Counted from the first letter of the stretch, positions 26,113 to 37,373 are shown. The stretch is DNA of 48,238 nucleotides from an uncultured Pelagibacteraceae bacterium (GCA_902554195.1 CACDNT010000004.1:1-48238), one strand, 5' to 3'. Numbers and translations: made by a program. The notes: generated by a model from the sequence alone, not told the origin.

Positions 26113-27564
26113 ATGAATAATTCTTTTTTTTTAGAACAATCCACTTCATTAATCTTAATAATTGCAATCAGTTTGTTATTTGCTTTTTTGGGAATTAATC
26201 ACACTAAAAAATTTAAAGGGTTAAATAATTATTTAACTGCCAATAGGAATATTGGTGTCTTTTCATTAACCACCAGTTTAACAGCATCAGCATTAGGAGC
26301 TTGGATTTTATTTGGACCTGCATCTGCTGCGACTTGGGGAGGGATAGGTGCAGTTATTGGCTATTCTTTAGGTACAGCTTTTCCGCTATTTTTTTTAATT
26401 TACCTAGGAAAAAAAATTAGAAATGAATTCCCCAAAGGATCTTCTTTAATAGAATTTATGAGAAGAAAATTTGGTAAAAGTTTATTTAAGATAATTTTAT
26501 TGATGACCATATTTTATATGTTCATTTTTTTGTGCGCTGAGGTAACCGCTATTTCAGTTTTGATCAATTATATATCTGGCACTGAATTTTGGATTACAGC
26601 TTTAGTAGTTCTTTCGTCTACTCTAATTTATACGTTATATGGTGGATTAAAGGCTTCAATTTTTACTGATAATATTCAAATGATTGTTATAGGAGTTTTG
26701 TTATTTATCTCGTTTATTTATATTACTTCATTTACAGGTTCTAAATTTTCTTTTGATTTTGTGTTAAAAAAAAATCCTCAACTTCTGAGCAGTCATTACA
26801 TTCCAAATTATACTGCAGGCTTAACTTTTTTTATTGCAGTAGCCGCAACCAATTTATTCCATCAAGGAAATTGGCAACGTGTGTATGCAGCTAAAAATTA
26901 CCAAACTTTAAAAAAAAGCTTAATTATTTCTTTTTTAATTATAATTCCTATTGTTTTCTTTATGGGTTTTTCAGGAATGGTAGCTTTCTCAATTGACCCT
27001 AGTAATAGACCAGATCTAGGATTTTTTTCATTATTACTTAAAGAGCAAACAATTTTTTTATCTTTATTTATAATTATACTGGGTATGGCATTAACAATTT
27101 CAACTGTGGACACATTAATTAATGCAATCTCAAGTTTGTTAATTTTAGATGGAAAAGCGGTATTTAATTTGAGTAAAAAAACTAATTATTTAAACTTTTC
27201 TAAATATATAATTTTATTTTTATCGTTTATCTCTTTTATTATTGCATCAAAAGGATTTGATATTTTGTATCTTTTTTTATTAGCAGACTTATTTTGTTGT
27301 GCTTTTGTTTTAACTGTTTTTCTAAGTTTTTATGACAAATCAATCAATGAAAATTTAGCTTATATTTCTATTTTGATTGGATTGATAGGTGGTTTTTTAT
27401 TATTTCCTTCTCCTGATTTTTCTAAAAGCTTATTAGTTGGAGTTTTCATACCAATAGATTTATTTCCGTCTTTTGTTACACAATCTTTGCTTTTTTTATC
27501 TTTTATTGTAGCGACCTTTCTACCTTTGTTGATTATTAAAGCTAAAAAGCTTCATATAAGTTGA
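26113..27564 (+). CDS. thiV: Sodium:solute symporter family transporter, thiamin-precursor candidate (ThiV-like)
   Basis: SSS-family core (ALGAWILFGPASAATWGGIGAVIGYSLGTAFPLFFL; TLYGGLKASIFTDNIQMIVI) behind a TPP riboswitch. Confidence 0.85.
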   Translation: MNNSFFLEQSTSLILIIAISLLFAFLGINHTKKFKGLNNYLTANRNIGVFSLTTSLTASALGAWILFGPASAATWGGIGAVIGYSLGTAFPLFFLIYLGKKIRNEFPKGSSLIEFMRRKFGKSLFKIILLMTIFYMFIFLCAEVTAISVLINYISGTEFWITALVVLSSTLIYTLYGGLKASIFTDNIQMIVIGVLLFISFIYITSFTGSKFSFDFVLKKNPQLLSSHYIPNYTAGLTFFIAVAATNLFHQGNWQRVYAAKNYQTLKKSLIISFLIIIPIVFFMGFSGMVAFSIDPSNRPDLGFFSLLLKEQTIFLSLFIIILGMALTISTVDTLINAISSLLILDGKAVFNLSKKTNYLNFSKYIILFLSFISFIIASKGFDILYLFLLADLFCCAFVLTVFLSFYDKSINENLAYISILIGLIGGFLLFPSPDFSKSLLVGVFIPIDLFPSFVTQSLLFLSFIVATFLPLLIIKAKKLHIS

Positions 27565-27600
27565 TTGTATTAAATTAATTAATAACTATATAAATGCCTC

Positions 27601-28536
27601 ATGTCAGATAATCAGATTATAATAAACAATTTATCAAAAGTTTATGACAATGGCTTTAATGCCTTAAAGAATATAAATTTAAAAATTAGAAAAGGTGAAA
27701 TTTTCGCAATGCTTGGTCCGAATGGAGCAGGTAAAACTACTTTGATAAGTATTATTTGTGGAATAGTTAATCCGACCTCAGGGAATGTTAGTGTAGATGA
27801 TTATGATATCATAAATGATTACAGAGAAACTCGTTCAAGAATAGGTTTAGTCCCACAGGAATTAACTTTAGAGCAATTTGAAACAGTTTTTAATAATGTT
27901 TCTTACTCGAGAGGTCTTTATGGAAAAAAAGCAGATCCAAATCATATCGAGAAAGTTTTAAAACAACTAAGTTTATGGGATAAAAAAGATCTCAAACTTC
28001 GGCAATTGTCTGGTGGAATGAAAAGAAGAGTTTTGATAGCTAAAGCCTTATCTCATGAACCATCAATTTTATTTTTAGACGAACCTACGGCTGGTGTTGA
28101 TGTAGAGCTAAGAAAAGAAATGTGGCAGGTTGTTGAAAATTTGAGAAAAACTGGTGTTACAATTATTTTAACTACCCATTATATAGAGGAAGCAGAAGCT
28201 ATAGCTGATCGAGTTGGAGTTATAAATCAGGGAGAGATTGTAGTTGTTGATGAGACTAAAGAACTATTAAAAAAAATGGGTCATAAAAAACTTACAATAG
28301 ATTTACAAGAAAAAATAAATCAAATACCAACAACACTCCAAAAATATAACTTATCTTTTACACCAGACTTAATGAGTTTGAATTATACTTATAATGTTCA
28401 GGCAAAACAGACAGGAATTACAAATTTACTACAAGATTTGAAAGATGCAGGCCTAAGATTAAAAGATTTAAAAACCGAACAAAGTACTTTAGAAAAAATT
28501 TTTGTAAACTTAGTAAGGGAAAAAAATGAAAATTAA
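27601..28536 (+). CDS. ABC-2 type transporter ATP-binding protein (YadG-like)
   Basis: Walker [36 protein letters not shown]. Confidence 0.92.
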   Translation: MSDNQIIINNLSKVYDNGFNALKNINLKIRKGEIFAMLGPNGAGKTTLISIICGIVNPTSGNVSVDDYDIINDYRETRSRIGLVPQELTLEQFETVFNNVSYSRGLYGKKADPNHIEKVLKQLSLWDKKDLKLRQLSGGMKRRVLIAKALSHEPSILFLDEPTAGVDVELRKEMWQVVENLRKTGVTIILTTHYIEEAEAIADRVGVINQGEIVVVDETKELLKKMGHKKLTIDLQEKINQIPTTLQKYNLSFTPDLMSLNYTYNVQAKQTGITNLLQDLKDAGLRLKDLKTEQSTLEKIFVNLVREKNEN

Positions 28537-29293
28537 TCTTTATGCGTTAAGAGCAATTTATCTTCATGAAATGGATCGTTTTAGAAGAACTTTAACTCAA
28601 TCCGTATTATCTCCAGTATTAACGACTTCGTTATATTTTATAGTTTTTGGCTCAGTAATTGGAGGGTATGTGGAAAAAATTGATGGAATAAGCTACGGAT
28701 CTTATATCGTGCCTGGTCTCTTGATGTTAACATTATTAACCCAGTCAATTAGTAATACCTCTTTCGGAATTTTCTTTCCAAAATTTAATGGAACAATTTA
28801 TGAAATTTTAGCTGCCCCAATTTCAACATTAGAGGTCGTACTTGCTTTTGTAGGAGCTGGTGCAACAAAAACATTAATAGTAAGTATAATTATATTTATC
28901 ACCTCATTATTTTTCGTTGATGTTCAAGTCAAATATCCTTTGCTTATGATATTTTTATTAATTTTAGTGGCATTTACTTTTGCTTTATTTGGTTTTTTAA
29001 TAGGTTTAATTAGTTCAGATTTTGAGCAAATGTCTATAATTCCAACTTTGTTTGTGACACCAATGGTATTTTTAGGTGGGAGTTTGTATTCATTAGATAT
29101 GCTGCCGTCATTTTGGCAAACTGTGACCTATTTTAATCCAGTTGTTTACTTAATAAATGGTTTAAGATTTTCTTTTTATGGAGTTTCTGATTTCAATATA
29201 TGGATAAGTATTGGAACAATGTTTTTATTTCTATCCATTTGTATAACAGTAGTTACAGTTCTTCTTAAAAAAGGTTACAAAATCAAATCTTAA
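28526..29293 (+). CDS. ABC-2 type transporter permease (YadH-like)
   Basis: Overlaps the ATPase gene; [63 protein letters not shown]. Confidence 0.92.
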   Translation: MKINLYALRAIYLHEMDRFRRTLTQSVLSPVLTTSLYFIVFGSVIGGYVEKIDGISYGSYIVPGLLMLTLLTQSISNTSFGIFFPKFNGTIYEILAAPISTLEVVLAFVGAGATKTLIVSIIIFITSLFFVDVQVKYPLLMIFLLILVAFTFALFGFLIGLISSDFEQMSIIPTLFVTPMVFLGGSLYSLDMLPSFWQTVTYFNPVVYLINGLRFSFYGVSDFNIWISIGTMFLFLSICITVVTVLLKKGYKIKS

Positions 29294-29315
29294 CTGACCC
29301 ATTTCTGGGCCAGTT
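29292..29315. terminator. Terminator-like hairpin between convergent genes
   Basis: aactg-a-ccca-tttc-tggg-c-cagtt. Confidence 0.6.
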
Positions 29316-29344
29316 AATAACTCTAATTAAGAAGGATAGTTTTA

Positions 29345-30619
29345 TTAGAATTGTTCAGACTCTGTTGAACCTGCCATTGCCGTGGTAGAACTTTTTCCAC
29401 TACTTATCGTATTGGAAACAGCATCAAAATAAGATGTACCAACTTCACGTTGATGTTTAACACTAGTATATCCATCTTTTTCACGAGCAAATTCTTGTTG
29501 TTGAATTCTTGAGTATGCAGTCATACCTTCTTTTTTATATTTTTCAGCTAACTCAAAAATTGCAATATTTTGTGTATGAAATCCTGCTAAAGTAATGAAT
29601 TGAAATTTATAACCCATTTGACTAATTTTTTGTTGAAATGAGGCTATCTCATCGTCTGATAAATGTTTTTTCCAGTTAAATGATGGAGAACAATTATATG
29701 CTAAAAGTTTTCCTGGAAATTTTTCATGAATTGCATCAGCGAATTTTTTTGCTTCTTCAAGATTTGGTGTAGCAGTTTCACACCAAATTAAATCTGAGTA
29801 GGGTGCATAAGCAAGACCTCTTGATATTGCTTGTTCAATGCCAGCTTTTACATAATAAAAACCTTCTGGAGACCTCTCACCTGTTAAGAAAGGTTTATCA
29901 TTTTCATCGTAATCATTTGTAATTAATTTTGCAGCATTAGCATCAGTTCTAGCTAGAATAATTAAAGGTACATCCGCGATATCAGCTGCCAATCTAGCGG
30001 CTTTTAAATTTTTTATCATGGTACCAGTTGGAACCAAAACTTTTCCTCCCATATGACCACATTTTTTTTCACTTGCTAATTGATCTTCAAAATGAACACC
30101 AGCAGCACCTGCTTTAATAAATTTTTTTGCAAGTTCAAAAACATTTAAAGGTCCACCAAAACCAGCCTCTCCATCAGCAATGATTGGTAACATGTAATCA
30201 ATTCTCTTCTCTTTTTTCATATCACCATCTTTTAATTCCATGTGCTGAATCTGATCAGCTCTAATCAATGCGTTATTCATAGATTCTACTAATTTGGGAG
30301 CACTATCATAAGGATACAAAGATTGGTCAGGATACATTTCTCCAGCACTATTAGCATCAGCTGCTACTTGCCAACCACTTAAATAAATTGCCTTCAAACC
30401 AGCTTTTGCATGTTGAACTGCATGATTACCTGACAAGGATCCTAAAGTATTAACATAATTTTCTGTGTTTAATAATTTCCAAAGCTTTGTTGATTGTTGT
30501 TTACAAATTGAATATTCGATTTTAATTGAGCCTCTAAGTCTTTCAACTTCTTCAGGAGTATAGTCTCTTTTAATTCCTGCAAATCTTTTTAAATCATAAG
30601 AAATCTTTTCTGCACTCAT
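29345..30619 (-). CDS. aceA: Isocitrate lyase
   Basis: [55 protein letters not shown]. Confidence 0.96.
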   Translation of the reverse strand: MSAEKISYDLKRFAGIKRDYTPEEVERLRGSIKIEYSICKQQSTKLWKLLNTENYVNTLGSLSGNHAVQHAKAGLKAIYLSGWQVAADANSAGEMYPDQSLYPYDSAPKLVESMNNALIRADQIQHMELKDGDMKKEKRIDYMLPIIADGEAGFGGPLNVFELAKKFIKAGAAGVHFEDQLASEKKCGHMGGKVLVPTGTMIKNLKAARLAADIADVPLIILARTDANAAKLITNDYDENDKPFLTGERSPEGFYYVKAGIEQAISRGLAYAPYSDLIWCETATPNLEEAKKFADAIHEKFPGKLLAYNCSPSFNWKKHLSDDEIASFQQKISQMGYKFQFITLAGFHTQNIAIFELAEKYKKEGMTAYSRIQQQEFAREKDGYTSVKHQREVGTSYFDAVSNTISSGKSSTTAMAGSTESEQF

Positions 30620-30673
30620 TATTTGCCCCTGTAATGTTCAAGTAATTGAAAATGAATGTTAAGAGTTTGAAAA

Positions 30674-30835
30674 TTAGTTTGAGTCGTTAAGTGTCTCAAC
30701 TAGATCTTTCATTCCACTTGAACCCCAATCACAATGATCATCTCTCATGTAGATACCCCTGCTATTATGTCTAGCAAGGTCTTCATGTTTTATGATTTGA
30801 GCTTCATTTTCGTTATTTTTTAATTTTTCGTCCAT
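30674..30835 (-). CDS. Small hypothetical protein, 53 aa
   Basis: MDEKLKNNENEAQIIKHEDLARHNSRGIYMRDDHCDWGSSGMKDLVETLNDSN*. Confidence 0.5.
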   Translation of the reverse strand: MDEKLKNNENEAQIIKHEDLARHNSRGIYMRDDHCDWGSSGMKDLVETLNDSN

Positions 30836-30846
30836 GTAAATTTTAT

Positions 30847-30935
30847 AATTTACAAAATTTACAAAATCTATTAAAAAGTATAAAATTGTTGTAAACTAAA
30901 GAAAAATCTTGTAAAAATAAATTTACAAAATTTAC
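30847..30935. promoter_or_regulatory. Repeated TTTACAA/TTGTAAA motifs, candidate operator of the divergent regulator
   Basis: 16-nt direct repeat aatttacaaaatttac at 30847-30862 and 30920-30935, plus ttgtaaa copies between them. Confidence 0.65.
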
Positions 30936-30946
30936 TAATAGAAAAT

Positions 30947-32380
30947 ATGAGTCAATTGTATCTAAAAATAGGACCAAAAATCAAGGCTTTTAGGAGACAG
31001 TTAGGTCTTCAAGCTAATAAATTGGCTGAAGATTTAAATATATCTCCTAGTTATCTTAATCTTATTGAGGGTGGAAAAAGGAAAATAGATGGAGATTTAC
31101 TCTTAAAAATTTGTGAAAAATTGAATATTGAACTTTCTCAATTAACCTCAAAATCAGATATCAATTTAGAAAATACTTTATCAGAAATACTCGATGATAA
31201 ATTGTTTGAAGATCTAGATATTCTAGGTCCGGAAGTAAAAGATCTAGTTGGTACTAATCCAAAAATTGGCAGAGCCATCGTTAGACTAGGAGATATTTTA
31301 AAAAAAAAGGATCATGAAATGATTAATAAGATTGAGACAATATCTGGTAAAATTGTTGATAATAGAAAGAATTCATTTCCTGGTGAAGTTATTTCAGACT
31401 TTTTACAAGAAAATAAAAACTATTTTCCAAAATTAGAAGATTTCGCAAATGATGTTTTTGAGAAAGTTCAAAAAAATAATAGGACTAGATATATAGCTCT
31501 TTGTGATTATTTAAAATCAGAATATGACATAACAGTAAAAGATGTTATTCCTGAAGAAAATAAACCTTTCTCAAAGCTTTATAAAAAAAATAAAAAAGAA
31601 CTATTATTAAGCGATTACAGCTCTTTAGAAACAAAAAAACTTCATGCAGCTGCTCAAATAGCCCAAGAGGGTGCTGATAAAGAAATCGAAGAATATTTGT
31701 TAAAATTTACTTTTCCATCTGATGAGTCTAAAAAATTAACAAAAATTGCTTTATTAAATTACTGCGGTGCAGCAATTTTAATGCCTTATAAACTTTTTCA
31801 TACAGAATGTAAAAAACTTAAGTATGATTTAGAGTTACTACAAAATACTTTTGCTACGTCTTTTGAACAGGTAGCTCATAGAGTTACGTGTTTACAAGAT
31901 CCAAAATTACCAGGGATACCTTTTCATTTTTTAAGAGTGGATATGGCTGGGAATATATCAAAAAGATTTTCTTTATCAGGAATAGAAATTCCAAGATATG
32001 GTGGCGCTTGTCCACGTTGGAACGTTTATTCAGCTTTGACAAGACCTGGTATAATTCAAGCTGCTGTTAGTAAAATGTCTAATGGTGAAAAGTATGTATG
32101 TATAGCTAGAACAGTTGAAAAAGGAATTGGAAGATTTGGACAATCAAAAAGTATTTTGTCTATTGGATTGGGATGTGAAGCAAAATATGCAAAAGAATTT
32201 ATTTATTCAGAAAATTTAAATATTAATGATAAATCTACAGAAATACCAATAGGTGTGTCATGTAGAACGTGTGATAGATTAGACTGTTCACAAAGAGCTT
32301 TCCCTCCATTACACAAGAAATTTGATGTTGATATTAACTCTAGAGGTGTTTCAGTATATGTTGGAGACAAAAACACATAG
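30947..32380 (+). CDS. Short-chain fatty acyl transcriptional regulator (RamB/ScfR-type XRE + DUF2083)
   Basis: HTH KIKAFRRQLGLQANKLAEDLNISPSYLNLIEGGKRKI; C-terminal ARTVEKGIGRFGQSKSILSIGLGCEAKYAKEFIYS and CRTCDRLDCSQRAFPPLHK. Confidence 0.9.
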   Translation: MSQLYLKIGPKIKAFRRQLGLQANKLAEDLNISPSYLNLIEGGKRKIDGDLLLKICEKLNIELSQLTSKSDINLENTLSEILDDKLFEDLDILGPEVKDLVGTNPKIGRAIVRLGDILKKKDHEMINKIETISGKIVDNRKNSFPGEVISDFLQENKNYFPKLEDFANDVFEKVQKNNRTRYIALCDYLKSEYDITVKDVIPEENKPFSKLYKKNKKELLLSDYSSLETKKLHAAAQIAQEGADKEIEEYLLKFTFPSDESKKLTKIALLNYCGAAILMPYKLFHTECKKLKYDLELLQNTFATSFEQVAHRVTCLQDPKLPGIPFHFLRVDMAGNISKRFSLSGIEIPRYGGACPRWNVYSALTRPGIIQAAVSKMSNGEKYVCIARTVEKGIGRFGQSKSILSIGLGCEAKYAKEFIYSENLNINDKSTEIPIGVSCRTCDRLDCSQRAFPPLHKKFDVDINSRGVSVYVGDKNT

Positions 32381-32383
32381 TCG

Positions 32384-32548
32384 ATGATTAAATTTATCAT
32401 ACCTGCTATTGCTATATTTTTGTTAGTTTTATTCTGGGAAAAGATAAATGAAATAATTTATAAAAAATTTAATATTAAAATAAATTATATTGTTGCTACG
32501 ATTATAGTAATAATTTTAGGGGTAATTTTTGCTTTACTATATTTTTAA
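32384..32548 (+). CDS. Small two-TM protein, 54 aa
   Basis: MIKFIIPAIAIFLLVLFWEKINEIIYKKFNIKINYIVATIIVIILGVIFALLYF*. Confidence 0.5.
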   Translation: MIKFIIPAIAIFLLVLFWEKINEIIYKKFNIKINYIVATIIVIILGVIFALLYF

Positions 32549-32571
32549 TTGAAATTTACGAAAATTAGAAA

Positions 32572-33201
32572 ATGAAAGAAATTTTTAAAAATGTAAGAAA
32601 TAAACTAGCAGAAAAGTATTTAGATAATAATAATTTAAAAAACTCAAAAAAATTTAAACCAAGAATAAAAGCTAGGATCCGAAAGAACAAACAAATTATT
32701 AATAAAAATATTGATAATTTCTTCGGTTGGGTCAAAGGCGCAGAATTAGTAGAGCTCAAAGATTGTAATACCTCTGAAGACCCAGTTAGACCTGAATTGG
32801 ACGTTTCTTTTAGAAGAAATTATGGGAGAAAAATTTATGGCGTGAAATATAAAAAAGAAATTCATGCTGTGATGTGTTTTGCTTATACCAATGAAATACC
32901 CAGGAATGTTGAAGAATTAGACAAGTTTAGTCAAGATGCTCATTTACAGAGCACCCATAGAGGTCAAAATGTTGGCCAGATAGCCATTGCTTATACAGTT
33001 TGGTCTAAAAAAAAAGGTGGTGGAAAATTGATTGTTAAGGAAGTTTACAAAAAGATTAAAAAATCTAACCATTTAAATAGATTAGTTACACTCTCTCCTC
33101 TAACTGAAATGGCTACAAAATTTCATAGTAAAAATGGTGCGAAACTTTTACAGGTCAATGAAACTACTCAAAATTTTGAGTATGAGATAATAAAAGAATA
33201 A
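32572..33201 (+). CDS. Hypothetical protein, possibly GNAT-like
   Basis: C-terminal RLVTLSPLTEMATKFHSKNGAKLL acyltransferase-like pattern; weak. Confidence 0.45.
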   Translation: MKEIFKNVRNKLAEKYLDNNNLKNSKKFKPRIKARIRKNKQIINKNIDNFFGWVKGAELVELKDCNTSEDPVRPELDVSFRRNYGRKIYGVKYKKEIHAVMCFAYTNEIPRNVEELDKFSQDAHLQSTHRGQNVGQIAIAYTVWSKKKGGGKLIVKEVYKKIKKSNHLNRLVTLSPLTEMATKFHSKNGAKLLQVNETTQNFEYEIIKE

Positions 33202-33235
33202 AAAATTTTTAAATTCATATAAAATAAAAATATAT

Positions 33236-34294
33236 ATGATAAATTTTTTATATTTTCTAATTTTAGTTTTAAGTTTAAACAATTTGACATTTGCTATGGA
33301 AAAAAAACCTTATCATCATCTCCCTGACGGCACTTTTAGGAATCCTGAGGGCTCACCAAAAAGAGATCCAAATGTAAAATGGTCGTATAAAATTTTTAAT
33401 CAAGAGAAAAAGAAACTTGATATGACGATTTCCAAAGGACACGTTTTAGAAAAAAATGAAGTTTTGAGAAACTTTGAAAAAAATAAAGATAATGATTATA
33501 TTGCTTGGATTGGTCATGCTACGTTTATTATTAAATTAGGAGATACTACTATTATTACTGATCCAGTTTTTTCGAAAAATGCAGGTCCACTAATATTTGG
33601 ACCAAAAAGATTTACTGAACCAGCATTAAAATTAAGCGAGATACCTGACATAGATTTATTTTTACTCACCCATAATCATTATGATCATCAAGACATGATG
33701 ACAATAAGGAGATTTCCTTTCAAGGACTCCAAAGTTTTAGTTCCACTAAAACTTAGCAAATATTTTAAAACTAATGGCTATAGAGATATCAATGAGATGG
33801 ATTGGTATGATGAAATTAATATTAATAAAAATTTAAAAGTTACTTTTCTTCCAGCTGTTCATTGGTCAAAAAGAAGTTTAACAGATACCAACAAAACTTT
33901 GTGGGGAAGTTTTTTAATTGAATATAATGGAAAAAAAATATTATTTGCCTGCGATACAGGATATGGAAATATTTATAAAGATTTAGGAAATGAACACGGA
34001 CCAATTGATTTAACCATAATTAATATTGGTGCATATAATTTTTACCCAATTATGCCCTATAAAGATAAATCTATCTATCATACAAATCCAGAAGAGGCCC
34101 TTAAAATTGGCAGAGATTTAAAAAGTAAAAAGGTACTAGGTATGCACTGGGGAACATTTGTATTATCTTTAGAACCAATTATGGAACCACCAATAAGATT
34201 TAAAGATAATGCTGAAAAATATGGGTTTAACAAAGAGGATGCACTAATTTTTAAGATTGGTCAAATTTCAAAAATATCAGATATTATAAATTAA
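33236..34294 (+). CDS. Exported MBL-fold hydrolase (NAPE-PLD/UlaG-like)
   Basis: IAWIGHATFIIKLGDTTIITDPVFSKNAGP, LLTHNHYDHQDM, PAVHWSKR, FACDTGYG, LGMHWGTF. Confidence 0.88.
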   Translation: MINFLYFLILVLSLNNLTFAMEKKPYHHLPDGTFRNPEGSPKRDPNVKWSYKIFNQEKKKLDMTISKGHVLEKNEVLRNFEKNKDNDYIAWIGHATFIIKLGDTTIITDPVFSKNAGPLIFGPKRFTEPALKLSEIPDIDLFLLTHNHYDHQDMMTIRRFPFKDSKVLVPLKLSKYFKTNGYRDINEMDWYDEININKNLKVTFLPAVHWSKRSLTDTNKTLWGSFLIEYNGKKILFACDTGYGNIYKDLGNEHGPIDLTIINIGAYNFYPIMPYKDKSIYHTNPEEALKIGRDLKSKKVLGMHWGTFVLSLEPIMEPPIRFKDNAEKYGFNKEDALIFKIGQISKISDIIN

Positions 34295-34300
34295 AAACTT

Positions 34301-35464
34301 ATGGAAAAATTTAATTGGAATTATCCTACTTCCATGTGGGTAGGTGAAAATAGAATTAAAGATTTAAGCTTAGCTTGTAAAAATTTAGATATAAAAAAAC
34401 CTTTATTGGTGACTGACAAAGGACTCGGACAATCAACTATTGTTAAAGATACTTTATCGCATTTAAAAGGTAAAAATTTATCAGCTGAATTATTTCATGA
34501 TGTGATTGGTAATCCAACAGGTAAAAATGTAAGTGATGGAGTAAAACATTATAAAGAAAAAAATTGTGATGGTGTAATTGCTTTTGGTGGTGGAAGTGGT
34601 CTTGATGTGGGAAAAGCAATTGCATTTATGATAGGTCAAACTTTATCACTGTGGGACTTTGAGGATGTTGGTGATAATTGGACCAAGGCTGACTCAAATA
34701 AGGTTGCTCCTATTATAGCAGTACCCACTACAGCTGGAACAGGTTCTGAAACAGGAAGAGCATCAGTTATTTTGAATGAAGAGCTTGGAGTTAAGAAAAT
34801 TATATTTCATCCAAAATTTTTACCATCCATAGTTATTCTAGACCCAGTTTTAACAAAAAATTTACCTAAAAAAATGACAGCTGCAACAGGTATGGATGCG
34901 TTAGCTCATAACTTAGAGGCATTTTGTGCCCCAGGGTATCATCCAATGGCTGACGGAATAGCATTAGAGGGTATGAAATTAATCTCTAAATGGTTACCAG
35001 AGGCATATAAAAATGGATCTAACCTTGAGGCCAGAATGAACATGCTCACAGCTGCGAGTATGGGTTCTACTGCATTTCAAAAAGGCTTAGGCGCAATTCA
35101 TTCTTTAAGCCACCCAGTAAATGCTTTAAATAACCTTCATCATGGCCTATCAAATGCAATTTTCATGCCATATGTTTTAACTTTCAACAGAGACGTAATT
35201 GATAGTAAAGTTAAAAAAATTTCAGAATATCTAGAATTAAAAGATAAATCTTTCGACGGCTTTTTAAAATGGATTTTAGATTTAAGAAAAAAATTTGAAA
35301 TACCACATAAATTATCTAGTGTCATAAGTGAAAAAGATTTACAAATTGATCGTTTATCAAAAATGGCTTTAGAAGATCCATCAACTAATAGTAATCCAAA
35401 AAAATTAAGCATTGAAGACATGAAAATAATGTATCAGCATAGTATGTCTGGTAATTTGTTCTAA
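34301..35464 (+). CDS. Iron-containing alcohol dehydrogenase
   Basis: GVIAFGGGSGLDVGKAIA, VPTTAGTGSETG, GMDALAHNLEAFCAPGYHPMADGIA, HSLSHPVNALNNLHHGLSNAIFMPYVL. Confidence 0.93.
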   Translation: MEKFNWNYPTSMWVGENRIKDLSLACKNLDIKKPLLVTDKGLGQSTIVKDTLSHLKGKNLSAELFHDVIGNPTGKNVSDGVKHYKEKNCDGVIAFGGGSGLDVGKAIAFMIGQTLSLWDFEDVGDNWTKADSNKVAPIIAVPTTAGTGSETGRASVILNEELGVKKIIFHPKFLPSIVILDPVLTKNLPKKMTAATGMDALAHNLEAFCAPGYHPMADGIALEGMKLISKWLPEAYKNGSNLEARMNMLTAASMGSTAFQKGLGAIHSLSHPVNALNNLHHGLSNAIFMPYVLTFNRDVIDSKVKKISEYLELKDKSFDGFLKWILDLRKKFEIPHKLSSVISEKDLQIDRLSKMALEDPSTNSNPKKLSIEDMKIMYQHSMSGNLF

Positions 35465-36259
35465 ATGAAAAATCTTAATATTTTAATAGTTGAAGGGAAT
35501 TTAAAAGAAGAAAATCAAAATTTTTTAAAAGTTGGTATTCAAACTCACACAGAAAGTTTAAAAGACAGTCTTAGTAAATTTAATAACAATTATTATTTTG
35601 ATGTTATTAATCCTTCATCAGACCTAAATTTAGATGAAGTAAAAAAAAAACTTCCTAAATATGATGGATTAATTTGGGGTGGGAGTAGTTTGAACATTTA
35701 TAACAATACCCCGGAAATAAAAAGGCAAATAGAATTTATGAGAGAATGCCAAAGGCAAGTGAAAAATATATTAGCAATTTGTTGGGGAATGCAAGTTGCT
35801 GTAACTGCTGCTGGAGGTGAGGTAAAAAAGGCAGAAGAGTCTCATATTGGAATAGCAAATGAGATTATGATCAATAACGAGGGATTAAAATATCCAATTT
35901 ATAAAGACAAAAATAATAATTTTAATTCACCAGCGTTTAATTTTGATGAAGTAGTAAAATTACCAAACAATGGAATTTGTTTAGCTTCAAATAGAATTAA
36001 TAAAGTTCAAAGTTTATATTTTGAGGTAGGTATATCTAAAATTTATGGATTACAATATCATCCTGAAATAACTTATGAAAAAATGATTAGCTTAATTGAG
36101 TTTAGGAAAGATAGATTGATCCAAACTAGAAAAGCTTTTAAAGATGAGGAAGAAATTAAAAATCACATATTGTTTATCAAAAAAGAAATTACTGTGTCAA
36201 ATAAGACTCAAAGAATGATTGAGTTAAAAAACTGGTTAGATAATATAAGTGTGAATTGA
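35465..36259 (+). CDS. Class I glutamine amidotransferase-like protein
   Basis: KNILAICWGMQVAVTAAGGEV nucleophile elbow; YGLQYHPEITYE. Confidence 0.87.
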   Translation: MKNLNILIVEGNLKEENQNFLKVGIQTHTESLKDSLSKFNNNYYFDVINPSSDLNLDEVKKKLPKYDGLIWGGSSLNIYNNTPEIKRQIEFMRECQRQVKNILAICWGMQVAVTAAGGEVKKAEESHIGIANEIMINNEGLKYPIYKDKNNNFNSPAFNFDEVVKLPNNGICLASNRINKVQSLYFEVGISKIYGLQYHPEITYEKMISLIEFRKDRLIQTRKAFKDEEEIKNHILFIKKEITVSNKTQRMIELKNWLDNISVN

Positions 36260-36260
36260 G

Positions 36261-37373
36261 ATGTTAAATTATATTTTACCTTTTATTGTTTTAATTTTAA
36301 TTGTTGTTTTTATTCATGAATATGGACATTATTATTTTGCAAAAAAATATGGAGTAGGTGTCACAGATTTTTCTATAGGCTTTGGTCAAGAAATCTTTGG
36401 TTGGAACGACAAATCTGGAACAAGATGGAAAATATGCTGGATACCTTTAGGAGGCTATGTAAAGTTTTTCGGAGACAGGAATGTATATTCTCAATCAGAC
36501 CATAAAGAAATTCTGGAAAAGTATAACGAGGAAGAGCAAAAAAAATTATTTATTTTAAAACCTTTGTACCAACGAACTCTTATTGTATTTGGGGGTCCTC
36601 TTGCTAACTTTTTATTAGCATTAGTAATTTTTTTTTCAATTTACACTTTTGTTGGCAAAGATTTTACACCGGCGGTCATAAATGAAGTTCAAAAAGAAAG
36701 TCCTGCAATGGTTGGTGGATTAAAACAAAATGACATAATTTTAGAAATAGATGGTAATAAGGTTCAAAGTATAATGGATGTATCTAAATTCATCACAATG
36801 TCCACTGATGAAATTATAGACTTTAAAGTGAAACGTTCTTATGATGAATTAATTTTAAAAGTAAAACCTAACATTGTTCCAGGTAAAGATAATTTAGGAA
36901 ATAAACTTAACAAAAGAATAGTTGGTATAAAATTAGGGGCCTATAACAACGAGATCAATCACGTTAAATTAGGGCCAGCAAAAGCTATATATCATGCCGC
37001 TCATGAAGTTTATTATGTGGGCATTTCCTCTTTGAAATATATTGGCGCAATGATTTTTGGAAAAGCAGATACCTCTCAACTTGGAGGGCCAATAAGAATA
37101 GCAAAAATTTCAGGACAGGTTGCAGAATTTGGGGTTTTGGCATTTATTAGTATGATGGCTTATATCTCAATCAGTCTTGGTTTAGTTAACTTGTTTCCAA
37201 TCCCAATGCTTGATGGGGGACACTTGATGTTTTATGCTTTTGAAAAGGTTTTAGGTCGTCCGTTATCCCAAAAAACACAAGAAGGTTTTTTTCGAATCGG
37301 ATTATTTTTATTGATTTCTTTAATGTTTTTTACAACTTTTAATGACCTTAAAGATCTTGGATTATTCAACTAA
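36261..37373 (+). CDS. rseP: RIP metalloprotease RseP (M50)
   Basis: HEYGHYYFAKKYGVGVTDFSIGFG, PDZ region, NLFPIPMLDGGHLMFYAFE. Confidence 0.94.
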   Translation: MLNYILPFIVLILIVVFIHEYGHYYFAKKYGVGVTDFSIGFGQEIFGWNDKSGTRWKICWIPLGGYVKFFGDRNVYSQSDHKEILEKYNEEEQKKLFILKPLYQRTLIVFGGPLANFLLALVIFFSIYTFVGKDFTPAVINEVQKESPAMVGGLKQNDIILEIDGNKVQSIMDVSKFITMSTDEIIDFKVKRSYDELILKVKPNIVPGKDNLGNKLNKRIVGIKLGAYNNEINHVKLGPAKAIYHAAHEVYYVGISSLKYIGAMIFGKADTSQLGGPIRIAKISGQVAEFGVLAFISMMAYISISLGLVNLFPIPMLDGGHLMFYAFEKVLGRPLSQKTQEGFFRIGLFLLISLMFFTTFNDLKDLGLFN

